Part shown: positions 9,490 through 18,158 of the stretch, piece after piece
How the letters are laid out: every line of letters starts with the position of its first letter
Numbering within the stretch: the stretch's first letter is position 1
Assembly (NCBI GenBank): GCA_015296065.1
Contig: DVDU01000132.1
Location: 1 to 54,598, forward strand
Origin: Oscillatoriaceae cyanobacterium M33_DOE_052
Lineage (GTDB): Bacteria > Cyanobacteriota > Cyanobacteriia > Cyanobacteriales > Laspinemataceae
Reading direction: 5' to 3'
Length of the DNA stretch: 54,598 bases
Notes under the pieces: model-generated
What the model was told of the DNA's origin: nothing
What the model saw: the letters and a program-made list of their open reading frames with translations, nothing else
The model's database searches: none
Made by a program: the position numbers and the translations under genes

Positions 9490-9912
9490 ATGTTAACGAA
9501 GGTTTTTGTTTACGGCACCCTGAAACCAGGGGAGCGCTACCACCACTCCTACTGTAGCGGTTTGGTCATCAGCAACCAACCGGCTAACGCTCGTGGCAAG
9601 CTCTACCACTTGAAAAAGCGGGGTTATCCCGCGATGACGGAAGGGGAAGATAAGGTGCGGGGGTTCGTTCTCTCGTTTCCAGAATCTGCCATTTTGCTGA
9701 AAATGGACGAACTGGAAAATTACAAACCGGGGCGTTCTCCCGAAGAGAATGAGTACGATCGGCGGCAAATTGAGGTGTTTCACCCTCTGGGTGATTCAAT
9801 GGGTTTGGTTTGGGCTTATGTGATGTCCCCCAAACTGGTGCGCGAACTCGATGGGGTTGATATGCCTGATGGCTGGTGGAGCGAATCTCGACTGGCTTGT
9901 ATCAACTGTTAA
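9490..9912 (+). CDS. gamma-glutamylcyclotransferase family protein
   Basis: A 140-residue protein of the AIG2/GGCT-like fold. The N-terminal VFVYGTLKPGERYHH (residues 5-19) carries the YGTL substrate-binding signature. The glutamate in MDELENYKPG (near residue 76) is the expected catalytic acid. Relatives release 5-oxoproline from gamma-glutamyl peptides or amines, but the actual substrate of the bacterial branch is usually unknown. ATG 9490 follows the sequence TGAGGGATTTT, which offers a plausible GAGG ribosome site. The gene is monocistronic and converges on the anti-sigma gene. Confidence 0.85.
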   Translation: MLTKVFVYGTLKPGERYHHSYCSGLVISNQPANARGKLYHLKKRGYPAMTEGEDKVRGFVLSFPESAILLKMDELENYKPGRSPEENEYDRRQIEVFHPLGDSMGLVWAYVMSPKLVRELDGVDMPDGWWSESRLACINC

Positions 9913-9986
9913 AATGTAGATGCTCCCAGGGGAGCAAGGATATACCTTGTCTCTGCTGGGAGCATCTGATATCATCTGCTGCGGAG

Positions 9987-10526
9987 TTAATTTGGCTGTA
10001 CTTTATCCGCCGGTGGGGTGTTCACTGGTGCGGCAATGGCGGCTTTGGGAATCATCACGATCGGGCGGTTGAGCGCGATCGCCAGTTCTTCTGAACTATC
10101 CTGATTTCCCAGAGTCTTGGATAATTGAGGTGCAAAAGACGTTCCGGGGACGATTCCAGCGATCGCTGCCAAGAATACTGCCGCGATCGCGCTGCCTCCC
10201 AAGGATAAGGCCCGCAGTCGCCGCCGATCCAGCACCCAGAAAAACCTCTGCACCGTTTCTCCCACTGATGCTTCTGAGGTGGGAACTGGCATGGCTTGAA
10301 ATTTTTGTCGCACTTGCAACATCTGCAAGTACAGTTTTTTGAATTCCCGATCGTTATCTAACCGCTGGTTTACCTGCTTGCGCTCCTCTGGCGTTGCCTC
10401 GCCATCAATGTAAGCGCTGAGCAAACCATAATCCTCTTTTTCGGCTCCCAGAATTGGGGCCGGATTCCCTGAACCCTGGGAGAGAGGCAGTTGATTATCT
10501 TTTTGGACTTCTATTTTAGGGTTCAT
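9987..10526 (-). CDS. anti-sigma factor (membrane-anchored)
   Basis: A 179-residue protein lying 157 bases downstream of the ECF sigma gene on the same strand, the standard sigma/anti-sigma arrangement. Residues 32-95 resemble the anti-sigma N-terminal domain (LLSAYIDGEATPEERKQVNQRL). A single membrane helix is likely at about 106-128 (LSLGGSAIAAVFLAAIAGIV), followed by a short proline- and alanine-rich tail that would lie outside the membrane. There is no HxxxCxxC zinc motif and no cysteine, so it is not a zinc-binding (ZAS) anti-sigma. It presumably holds the sigma factor at the membrane until a signal releases it. Confidence 0.75.
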   Translation of the reverse strand: MNPKIEVQKDNQLPLSQGSGNPAPILGAEKEDYGLLSAYIDGEATPEERKQVNQRLDNDREFKKLYLQMLQVRQKFQAMPVPTSEASVGETVQRFFWVLDRRRLRALSLGGSAIAAVFLAAIAGIVPGTSFAPQLSKTLGNQDSSEELAIALNRPIVMIPKAAIAAPVNTPPADKVQPN

Positions 10527-10683
10527 TTAACCACCACCGATACTAACTCGCTCAAACACCCGATTTACAAAAGAATGCCATGCTCTACCTAATATCTTAA
10601 AGTGGGGTTTTGGCACTCACTGTTTTTTTAAAAAAACTTAATTTTCTGCCGATCTCCTCCCCTGCTTGTCACCCACATAACCC

Positions 10684-11358
10684 CTAGGAATCCAAATAAT
10701 TTTGGAGCTGCAGTTGCAGACGCTGACGGGCTCGGGCGATTCTAGATTTGACCGTTCCCAAGGAAACGCCGGTAATTTCGGCAATTTCTTCATAGGCGAG
10801 TCCTTCGATTTCTCGCAGGACTATGGTGGTGCGGAATACCTCTGGCAGGTCGGCGATCGCCTCCCGCAGTTGGTCGTAAAACTCCCGCGTGGTCAAATCT
10901 TCTTCGGGACCGGGCATATCCGTGGCGATTTCCCAATCCATCTCCCCATCATCTAATGTGCGAGGAGCATCTAAGGATAAAGGCTCACGTACCCGCTTCC
11001 GCTTGCGCAGTTCATCGTAAAACAAATTCGTGGCAATGCGGCTGAGCCAACCCCGGAACTTAACTGGCTCGTTGAGCCGTTTTACGTTCCGATAGACCCG
11101 AATCCATACTTCCTGAGCCAAATCTGCACGGTCTTGCCAATCCGGCGCCAGGTGATAGAGGATTTTCTCCACATGCACTTGATAGCGACGCATCAGCTCG
11201 GCAAACGCGGCTCTGTCCGGTCGTAACCCCTCCTGGCACAGCAGTACCAAATCGGAGTTGGAAAGTTTTTCTGCCGGAATTCCGGCTAGGGAACCGGCTC
11301 GCGCCTGGGAAGCTGCTGCCTGACCCGCTGAAAAAGACAAAGAATGAGTGTTACTCAT
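10684..11358 (-). CDS. sigG: ECF-type RNA polymerase sigma factor (SigG/RpoE-like)
   Basis: A group 4 sigma factor of 224 residues. Region 2 spans about 53-122, with the core-binding and -10 recognition helices in DRADLAQEVWIRVYRN and FRGWLSRIATNLFYDELRKRKR. A linker of about 45 residues follows. Region 4 (about 171-214) contains the helix-turn-helix EGLAYEEIAEITGVSLGTVKSRIARAR used for -35 recognition. The extended N-terminus (about 50 residues, serine- and alanine-rich) is typical of the cyanobacterial SigG branch; the name is a family-level assignment. The downstream anti-sigma gene suggests control by sequestration, often linked with envelope or oxidative stress in relatives. Confidence 0.88.
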   Translation of the reverse strand: MSNTHSLSFSAGQAAASQARAGSLAGIPAEKLSNSDLVLLCQEGLRPDRAAFAELMRRYQVHVEKILYHLAPDWQDRADLAQEVWIRVYRNVKRLNEPVKFRGWLSRIATNLFYDELRKRKRVREPLSLDAPRTLDDGEMDWEIATDMPGPEEDLTTREFYDQLREAIADLPEVFRTTIVLREIEGLAYEEIAEITGVSLGTVKSRIARARQRLQLQLQNYLDS

Positions 11359-11807
11359 GATTGGGAATTGGCTGTATAACCATGCCGAATAGTTTTGACG
11401 TTACCAGTCTGGCACAAGTTCCCGGATTAAATCTAGGAAGCTGCGGACACTTTATTGAGTGGCACTTGCCAGTGTCAGCCTGGTAAAGAGGTAAAGTTGG
11501 GGGACATTCCCACCGCCTGAGTAGGTGGGAAGGCCGCCCCCAACTGGACCGGTGCTTTGCCGCACCATTAGCCCGAGTCGTCACTTTTATCCCCTTATCA
11601 ATTCACTCTTCACGGTGGCGGCACCGATTCCGGAACAATTGCATAATCTGGCGAGTTTGGGTATTTCCCCCCAAATACCACCGGCATAGTGGTTGTGCAA
11701 TTATCCACCTGAGTTTTCCACTCCCCAAGGGTCGATCGGCTCCTCCCGTCCGCCTTGAGGCCACAATAGAGAAATCTGCAAATTAACTGGATTTAGCAGC
11801 AGCTCAT
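11359..11807. other. Intergenic region between the ABC operon and the sigma gene
   Basis: Carries the upstream region of the sigma gene and the 3' end of the ABC transporter transcript. At 11495-11545 there is a nested perfect hairpin: outer arms AGTTGGGGG / CCCCCAACT and inner arms TTCCCACC / GGTGGGAA. A second hairpin (GGTATTT / AAATACC) lies near 11673-11692. No gene is seen. Confidence 0.6.
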
Positions 11808-12635
11808 TTATTGATACCGCTCCAGAAAATCTAAGGCATGATTTCGCAGCTCGTAATATTCTTTAGATTCGCGCAAGTCATGGCGATCGCGTGGCCGAGG
11901 CAACGGAATATCCAATACTTCTCCGATAGTAGCTTCCGGCCCATTGGTCATCATCACCACCCGATCGGACATAAAGATTGCCTCATCCACATCATGGGTA
12001 ATCATCATCACAGCTTGCCGATGATTGTCCCAGATATCCAAAACTTGCTGCTGTAGCTTGGGGCGGGTCAGCGCATCCAGTGCCCCAAATGGTTCATCGA
12101 GCAACAGCAATTTCGGGCGGGTGGCCAATGCCCGCGCTACCCCTACCCGTTGCTTCATTCCCCCTGACAGTTCATGGGGATACTTATCCGCTGCTGCAGT
12201 CAAATTCACCATTTCTATATGCTCATTGACTATGCCGATTCGCTCGGCTCGACTGGCGTTTTTGAACACTTCATCAACTGCCAAACGAATGTTTTCCCTC
12301 ACCGTCAACCAAGGGAGCAAAGCATAGCCCTGAAACACCATCATCCGTTCAGCACCTGGTTTCCGAATTGCTTTTCCTTCCAAAGTGACTAAACCAGATG
12401 TGGGTTTTTCCAGCCCTGCCACAATTCTGATGAGGGTTGACTTGCCACAGCCGGAATGACCAATAACAGACACATACTCTTGCTCTCCCACAGTGAGGTC
12501 GATGCCGCCAAGGACAATAAATTGACTCCCATCAGGCTTCTGAAATGCCTTAACGACATTTTCAATCACTAGAAATGTGTCAGCATGACCCAAATTCATA
12601 TTTGGTTGACTTACAGGTTGCTTGGATATCGTCAT
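11808..12635 (-). CDS. ABC transporter ATP-binding protein, NrtD/CmpD type
   Basis: The ATPase subunit of an importer in the nitrate/bicarbonate/cyanate/taurine family. The 275 residues show Walker A GHSGCGKST (near 58-66), a Q-loop with the family hallmark RMMVFQGYALLPWLTV, the ABC signature LSGGM, Walker B LLLLDEPFGALD and the switch histidine in MITHDVDEA. The PGAERMMVFQ context is closest to NrtD/CmpD. It is the last gene of a three-gene operon (permease, binding protein, ATPase), 38 bases after the binding-protein gene. There is no fused binding-protein domain, so this is a D-type and not a C-type subunit. Confidence 0.88.
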   Translation of the reverse strand: MTISKQPVSQPNMNLGHADTFLVIENVVKAFQKPDGSQFIVLGGIDLTVGEQEYVSVIGHSGCGKSTLIRIVAGLEKPTSGLVTLEGKAIRKPGAERMMVFQGYALLPWLTVRENIRLAVDEVFKNASRAERIGIVNEHIEMVNLTAAADKYPHELSGGMKQRVGVARALATRPKLLLLDEPFGALDALTRPKLQQQVLDIWDNHRQAVMMITHDVDEAIFMSDRVVMMTNGPEATIGEVLDIPLPRPRDRHDLRESKEYYELRNHALDFLERYQ

Positions 12636-12673
12636 AAAATTTTCTGTGGTTTTAGGGGTGAGCTATTGATTTT

Positions 12674-14074
12674 TCATCCGAGCCAATAGGTTTGGGGTCG
12701 ATTTGCCCGAATTTCAAAGCTATTGAGATAGCCACTTGGGTCGCTGGGGTCGAATGGTTTGCCATCAATAAAAGCGGCTCCGGGTTCAACCTTGAAATCA
12801 TCCGATGGACAGTCAATCCCCATTTCAGCAGCAATTTCCCGATACAAATCGGTTCTCCAGGCTTGACGGGCAATTTCTTCAGCATTCTTGGGAAATTCTG
12901 GAATTTGCCCCCACCGCGTGGCTTGAGTCATCAACCAGAGCGCCTGGGACTGCCAGAGAAAGGTTGAGTGGTCATGGGCAACCTCCGACACATGGGAGGG
13001 CACGTCAAAGAAAAGTGTGGTTTCTAAACTGTTTTTGATTCGCGATTGATTGTCAAACCCCCCATAGTTGTAATTCCCCGTAATGCCGGGGCGGGTGTAT
13101 TTGATATTGGCACCGGTAAAAGAGCGTTGGGAAATAATTTGGGCGACCTCTTCTCGGTTGCCCGGTTGGCTGCAATATTGGCAGGCTTCTATCATGGCCT
13201 TTACTAGGGAGCGATAGGTTTTGGGGTAGTCCTTGATGAATGATTCCCTAACCGCCAACAGACGATCGGGGTGCCCGCGCCAAATTTCCCGCCCCTGAAC
13301 AAAGGTAAAGCCAATGCCTTCATTACCGCTAATTGCCCGCGTATTCCACGGTTCCGCCACCATGTAAGCCTGCATCGCCCCGATTCTCATGTTGCTTACC
13401 ATCTGCGGTGGCGGTGTAATAATTAACCGCAATTCGTCGATCGGGTTTAAGCCAGCAGCCGCAATCAGATAGCGAACAAAATACTCATAGATGGAGGAAC
13501 TCAGGACAACCGCCCACACCCGCTCATTCAGGGGAGACTTTTGCCAATAAGCTCTTAAATCTTGTCCAAACGCCTCTAAATTGCCCTCATAGGTTGACCA
13601 AGGACGCACGCCGCCTTCCCATAGTTTTCGATTCATGGTCAACCCATTGCCGTGGCGGTGGATCGTCATGGCTGCACAGAGGGGAAAGTGGCGTGCGCCT
13701 TCGGCGCCCAACCACGCATTGGTAACAGCACCTGATACCACCGGCGAGGCGTCTAACCGTCCAAAAATCAGTCCATCGCGGGAGTTTGCCCAACTGGCTT
13801 CCCGGCTGAGGGTGACATTAAGTCCATACTTGCGAAAGAATCCTTTTTCCCAGGCTACGGCAAAGGGCGCGCAATCATTTACTGGAACAAAACCAATGGT
13901 TAAATCTGGCTTTTCCAGGCTTTCGGGTTTGATAATTGGCTCTACAGCCAAGGTAGCTTCGGGCTGTGCTGCGTTGTTTGGCGCTCGTTTCTGGCTGCAG
14001 GCGGAAAAGGCGATCGCCGACGCCGTTGCACCCATACCCTGTAGGAATAACCGACGGTTCCACTGTTTATTCAT
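12674..14074 (-). CDS. ABC transporter substrate-binding protein, NrtA/CmpA type
   Basis: A 466-residue periplasmic binding lipoprotein. The N-terminus combines a twin-arginine-like signal (NRRLFLQGMGATAS) with a lipobox-like SACS at residues 23-26, as in NrtA and CmpA. The mature protein has the family features PDLTIGFVPVNDCAPFAVAWEKGFF and WGQIPEFP near its end. NrtA binds nitrate and nitrite, CmpA binds bicarbonate, and CynA binds cyanate; I cannot separate these by eye. No nitrate or nitrite reductase and no cyanase gene lies nearby. It sits between the permease and ATPase genes, with gaps of 23 and 38 bases. Confidence 0.85.
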   Translation of the reverse strand: MNKQWNRRLFLQGMGATASAIAFSACSQKRAPNNAAQPEATLAVEPIIKPESLEKPDLTIGFVPVNDCAPFAVAWEKGFFRKYGLNVTLSREASWANSRDGLIFGRLDASPVVSGAVTNAWLGAEGARHFPLCAAMTIHRHGNGLTMNRKLWEGGVRPWSTYEGNLEAFGQDLRAYWQKSPLNERVWAVVLSSSIYEYFVRYLIAAAGLNPIDELRLIITPPPQMVSNMRIGAMQAYMVAEPWNTRAISGNEGIGFTFVQGREIWRGHPDRLLAVRESFIKDYPKTYRSLVKAMIEACQYCSQPGNREEVAQIISQRSFTGANIKYTRPGITGNYNYGGFDNQSRIKNSLETTLFFDVPSHVSEVAHDHSTFLWQSQALWLMTQATRWGQIPEFPKNAEEIARQAWRTDLYREIAAEMGIDCPSDDFKVEPGAAFIDGKPFDPSDPSGYLNSFEIRANRPQTYWLG

Positions 14075-14097
14075 TTGTTTATCACCGCCTGTGAATC

Positions 14098-14937
14098 TTA
14101 GGAGCGTGCCGGACGATGTGTCACCACGGTTTGCAATTTAGCCAGGGCATAGTCCAGAATTAACCCCGTCAACCCAATCACAAACACAGCTAAGAATACA
14201 GAACTCACATTTAAGCGGTTCCACTCATCCCAAACAAAAAATCCAATGCCAATCCCGCCGGTGAGCATTTCCACCGCCACAATCACCAACCAGGCGATTC
14301 CTAGACTAATGCGTAAGCCTGTGAAAATGTAGGGCAAACTTGCCGGAATCACAACTTTTAGCAGTTGCTTCCAGCGCGGCATTTCCAAAACTTCCGCTAC
14401 TTCCAGGTAGTCTTTGGGGACGTTGGCGACTCCTTCAGCGGTGTTGATAATGGTGGACCAGAGAGAAGTAATAAAAATTACGAAAATTGCTGATGGTTCA
14501 GCCGAATTGAAAATCGCCAGGGCTATTGGTAGCCACACCAGGGGTGATACGGGTTTAAAGACTTGAATAATGGGATTTATCGCCAACCATGCCGCATGGG
14601 ACAGACCAATGAGAACCCCGACGGGAATGGCAACGATCGCCCCCAATAAGAAGCCGATGCACACCCGGCGTAAACTGGCGAGCAGCAACCACCCTAAACC
14701 CAGGTCGCCAGGGCCTCGCCGATAAAACGGGTGGATAATAAAGTCCAGGTTTTTCACCAGTGCTTCTAGCGGTGTCGGCATCATCTCTTGCCGAAACAGG
14801 GCAATCACCCACCACAGAGCGATTACTCCGGCAAAGCCTGCCATAGGCAGCATCACGTTAGGGCGAAAAATTTGGCGCCGCAACTGCCCCAACAGAGAAT
14901 TCTTGGCATTGACTGCCAAGCTGAGCAATAATGTCAT
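14098..14937 (-). CDS. ABC transporter permease, NrtB/CmpB type
   Basis: The membrane subunit of the importer, 279 residues from ATG 14937 (MTLLLSLAVNAKNSLL). About six hydrophobic segments are visible, beginning with MAGFAGVIALWWVIALF. The coupling motif is in the region EVLEMPRWKQLLKVVIPASLPYIFTGLRISLGIAW, a standard EAA loop. An in-frame ATG at 15138 would add 67 hydrophilic and cysteine-containing residues not expected in this family, so I prefer the internal start, although its ribosome site (AAGG, 8 bases away) is weak. This is the first gene of the operon; a near-consensus promoter lies about 320 bases upstream. Confidence 0.85.
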   Translation of the reverse strand: MTLLLSLAVNAKNSLLGQLRRQIFRPNVMLPMAGFAGVIALWWVIALFRQEMMPTPLEALVKNLDFIIHPFYRRGPGDLGLGWLLLASLRRVCIGFLLGAIVAIPVGVLIGLSHAAWLAINPIIQVFKPVSPLVWLPIALAIFNSAEPSAIFVIFITSLWSTIINTAEGVANVPKDYLEVAEVLEMPRWKQLLKVVIPASLPYIFTGLRISLGIAWLVIVAVEMLTGGIGIGFFVWDEWNRLNVSSVFLAVFVIGLTGLILDYALAKLQTVVTHRPARS

Positions 14938-15773
14938 TTTGAGTGCCTTTTTCAACAGTAAGGTGGAACAACTGAGAGTCCGGTGAAGAATCCTGATGAA
15001 ATCGGCACTACAGATCAAAAACGTACAATAAGGTACATTTTCACCAGTAGAAATCGCACGATCACAGTCTTCTCTCAATGCCGACGAGGTTAGCTGACGG
15101 GCTAGGGCTGAGAGATGCCCTTCCTCATAAATTAACAATGAGGATATGCCCCTTATGCTCTCAAATAGCCTGGTTCCCCCGCCTCTGGCTTTATCTAGCC
15201 TCTAAAACTCAAAGGAATAAAGCTGGAGTTAGGCTGACTTACTCAGTTAGTTCTACTATAGCATAAACACCTGTAACTTGTCAAGGCCACTATCCAAAGT
15301 CAATTTGCCTTGCTATCCAATTTACAGAAAGTAAATCGGCAATCTCTAATAGATGATTCTGCCAAATCATTTTTTTGTTGATGATTTTTTGTAAATAATT
15401 TTTCTTGGTTAAATTTGATCAAACAAATAAATTATGATGATTTTGATTTGATAAATTTCAACAATTTAAGACAAATTTAGATTAATTTTTTCTCAAAAAT
15501 CCAAGAATCCGAGCGTCAGTATTGCAGAATAATTTACTGGGTTTAAAGACTAGGGGCGAAGCCTAACGCAATCAATTACTCGGTTTTGCTCGATAGTGAC
15601 CAGGCGAATCGTGTCCCCCTAGACCCGCCAAATTAGGGGATGCTCACATAACATAAGTGGCCGGATTTGTCAAGAAAATTTGAGGGTGAATTTATCAAGG
15701 ATATTGGACAAAGCCCGCTTGTAGCCTCCCCACGGATTAAGATACCCTTGAAGATGGACGATCGCGGAGCCAC
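14938..15773. other. AT-rich control region between the ABC operon and the DUF3084 gene
   Basis: An 836-bp gap. It holds the long 5' leader of the ABC operon, its promoter (15255-15284), and a very AT-rich stretch (15300-15500) with TTTGAT/ATCAAA motifs that could be regulator sites. I looked for a GTA-N8-TAC NtcA box near the promoter and did not find one. Plus-strand control signals for the DUF3084 gene probably lie in 15600-15770. Confidence 0.5.
15255..15284 (-). promoter_or_regulatory. Near-consensus sigma-70 promoter of the ABC operon
   Basis: On the minus strand TTGACA (15284-15279) is followed after 18 bases by TATAGT (15260-15255). Only one -10 base deviates from the consensus and the spacer is one base over the optimum. 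It points towards the permease gene and predicts a leader of about 310 bases. Confidence 0.7.
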
Positions 15774-17447
15774 ATGACCAGCGCCTATATCTTAATTCTG
15801 GTGGTTTTAGTCTTGGGGGGGCTGATTGCCACCTTGGGCGATCGCCTAGGCACCAAAGTCGGGAAAGCGCGGTTGAGCCTGTTCAAGCTCCGCCCCAAGC
15901 AAACCGCCACGGTAGTCACCATCATTACAGGGATTATGATTTCTGCCACCACCCTAGGCGTCCTGTTCGCCAGCAGCGAATCTCTGCGCAAAGGGGTATT
16001 TCAACTGGATGAAATCCTCAAACAGCGTCGTCGAGCCGTCCGAGAACTGACGGAAGTGAGCGCCGAGAAAGACCAAATCGAACAGGAGCTGGTGCGAGCC
16101 AGAAGTGAGCAAACAGAGGCCCAGAAGCAGTTGGATGGCATCAACCAGTTTCTCAAAGAGGCGATCGACCGCCAAGCTCGCACGGCGAAAAAACTGGAGG
16201 AAACCCAGCAAAATATCGAGCGGTTGCAAAGGGATTTTCGCGCCGCCCAAACTGAGCTAAAAACTTTTTCTGCACAGGCACAAAAGCTGCGCTTGGAAAT
16301 CAAACAACTACAAACCGAACGGGAAGAACTATTGGCCCAGCGAGAACAGGTGCAAGCCCAAATCGCCCAGCGGGATCAAGAAATCGCCGCACGGGATAAA
16401 CAACTGCAACAGCGTACTGGGGAACTGCAACAGCGCACTGGGGAGCTAAAAGAACGCGATCGAGAACTGCAACAGCGCACTGGGGAGCTAAAAGAACGCG
16501 ATCGGCAATTGCAAGAGCGGACAAAGCAACTACAGAACCGAGAGCAGGAGCTACAAGAGCGCGATCGGCAAATCCAGTCTCGCGATGAGCAGCTCGCTTT
16601 ACAAGAAGAAAAGCTGCAACAGCGCGATATTGATATTCAAAGTCGGGACAAAGCCATCGCCGAGCGGGAGCAAGAGCTAACCCAGAAAAATGCCACTATT
16701 CAAGAGCGCGATCAAGAAATCTTGGAGCGAGAAAATCGGCTCAAAGACCTAGAAAAGCAACAAGCCTTTCTCGAAGAAAACGTGCAAATTTTAGAGCGCA
16801 ACTTCCAAGTTTTGCGCGAGGGCAATTTTGCCATTCTCCGCAATCAAGTCCTCGCCTTCGGCGTTGTCCGCATCCTCGACCCTGCCGCCAGTGCCAAAGC
16901 CGTAGAAGAAATTTTGCAAAAAGCCAACCAAGCCGCCATTGAGTTGATTCGCCCCGGTGCCAGCACGGGTGAGGAAAAAGTTGTCCAAATTACTGAAACC
17001 GAAGTAGAACAACTAATCGATAAAATCGATGACGGTAAAGACTATGTGGTGCGGATTCTTGCCGCCGCCAACTATTTGGTGGGGGAAAGATACGTGCAAG
17101 TTTTTGCCGATGTGGCTGTCAATACCGTAATTTTCAAACCTGGTGAAGTGCTGGCGGCTACTTCTTTGCAGCCGGACAAAATGAATCAGGAAGAAGTGAA
17201 AGAGCGCCTAGATTTACTCCTAGCAGCAGCCAGATTTAGGAGCAAGCGAGCCGGAATTATCGGCGAAGCTATCCAAATTGGCGATGGCAGCCTTCCCAGT
17301 TTGCTAGAATTCATCGAGCAGCTCGCTCGTTTGGACAAAAGGACGATCGTGCAGGCGATTACCGCCGATGTCACTTACACCGCTGGTCCGATGAAACTGG
17401 AATTAGTCGCCATTCAAGATGGCCAAATCATCTTGCGCACGCGGTAA
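15774..17447 (+). CDS. DUF3084 coiled-coil membrane protein
   Basis: A 557-residue protein of a family confined mainly to cyanobacteria; its function is unknown. Two membrane segments lie near residues 4-20 (ILILVVLVLGGLIATLG) and 45-67 (TATVVTIITGIMISATTLGVLFA). A very long coiled coil runs from about 75 to 345, rich in Q, E and R with repeated QLQxRDxELQ-type heptads. A globular C-terminal DUF3084 domain covers about 350-555. The two N-terminal segments probably anchor the protein. ATG 15774 follows GGAG at a short spacing. A YqgF gene follows 49 bases later on the same strand. Confidence 0.88.
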   Translation: MTSAYILILVVLVLGGLIATLGDRLGTKVGKARLSLFKLRPKQTATVVTIITGIMISATTLGVLFASSESLRKGVFQLDEILKQRRRAVRELTEVSAEKDQIEQELVRARSEQTEAQKQLDGINQFLKEAIDRQARTAKKLEETQQNIERLQRDFRAAQTELKTFSAQAQKLRLEIKQLQTEREELLAQREQVQAQIAQRDQEIAARDKQLQQRTGELQQRTGELKERDRELQQRTGELKERDRQLQERTKQLQNREQELQERDRQIQSRDEQLALQEEKLQQRDIDIQSRDKAIAEREQELTQKNATIQERDQEILERENRLKDLEKQQAFLEENVQILERNFQVLREGNFAILRNQVLAFGVVRILDPAASAKAVEEILQKANQAAIELIRPGASTGEEKVVQITETEVEQLIDKIDDGKDYVVRILAAANYLVGERYVQVFADVAVNTVIFKPGEVLAATSLQPDKMNQEEVKERLDLLLAAARFRSKRAGIIGEAIQIGDGSLPSLLEFIEQLARLDKRTIVQAITADVTYTAGPMKLELVAIQDGQIILRTR

Positions 17448-17496
17448 CTGCTCCAATGGGTGAGATAATCTATCCTGGGGATAATGACAAAGACTT

Positions 17497-17901
17497 ATGA
17501 TTTTAGGATTCGACCCTGGCAAGGTGAAATGTGGCATTGCCGTTATGGGGGAAGACGGGAAAATATTGCACCATCAAGTTGTACCCTCGGCTGAGGCAGT
17601 GGCTACCCTGAAATCTCTGGCGGCTCAATATGCTATTTCTATCTTAGTGATGGGCGATCGCACTACTGCCAAGCAGTGGAAACAACAACTGCTCGATAGC
17701 GGCTGGCAATCAGACCAAATCGCGATGGTGAATGAGGGGTACAGCACCCTCGCCGCCCGGGAACGCTACTGGCAAATGTATCCTCCCCAGGGACTGTGGC
17801 GCCTCGTACCCCAAGGGATGCGCGAACCCCCCAGACCCGTGGATGATATTGTGGCGATAATTTTAATTGAGCGGTATTTGGGGATTAAATCTGGGGATTA
17901 A
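17497..17901 (+). CDS. YqgF/RuvX-family RNase H-like nuclease
   Basis: A 134-residue protein with an RNase H-like fold. The first catalytic aspartate is in ILGFDPGKVKCGIAV (residue 6), an acidic or glutamate position follows the strand ILVMGDRT, and the last catalytic aspartates are in RPVDDIVAIILIERYLG near the C-terminus. E. coli YqgF (RuvX) matures the 5' end of 16S rRNA; cyanobacteria also carry a second branch whose role is less clear, and this shorter version may belong there. It overlaps the end of the opposite-strand DUF3146 gene by 4 bases. Confidence 0.82.
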   Translation: MILGFDPGKVKCGIAVMGEDGKILHHQVVPSAEAVATLKSLAAQYAISILVMGDRTTAKQWKQQLLDSGWQSDQIAMVNEGYSTLAARERYWQMYPPQGLWRLVPQGMREPPRPVDDIVAIILIERYLGIKSGD

Positions 17902-18158
17902 ATCTGAGCGCGAATCGTAAAAGAATAATCGCCCCCTGGTTCTAGTTGGTAGTCGGATTTTTCTAAAAACCGCTTCAGGGGTTCTTGAATCAGGGCCCGT
18001 CCTTGGGAAGGAACGATCGCCAACTGGCCCCGCCGGAAACGCCATTGAAAACGCCACACAAAATCTCCGGCACTGACTTCCCCCTCGATCGTGCCGATTT
18101 GCCAAGAATGTTTTAGCACCCGAACCTGGGCGGTAGTTTGCGGTATGCGACCAGACAC
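17898..18158 (-). CDS. DUF3146 family protein
   Basis: An 86-residue cyanobacterial protein with no signal peptide or membrane segment. It opens MSGRIPQTTAQVRV and contains a basic, aromatic-rich stretch GDFVWRFQWRFRRGQL. The family has no known function. Its start is directly adjacent to the pth stop codon, so it is probably translated from the same message as the last gene of the psbH-tatA-pth-DUF3146 run. Confidence 0.78.
   Translation of the reverse strand: MSGRIPQTTAQVRVLKHSWQIGTIEGEVSAGDFVWRFQWRFRRGQLAIVPSQGRALIQEPLKRFLEKSDYQLEPGGDYSFTIRAQI

Noticed and set aside
15230-15300. NtcA-type nitrogen-control box near the ABC operon promoter
   Set aside because: I searched for GTA-N8-TAC around the -35/-10 pair and found no match, so nitrogen control is not supported by sequence.
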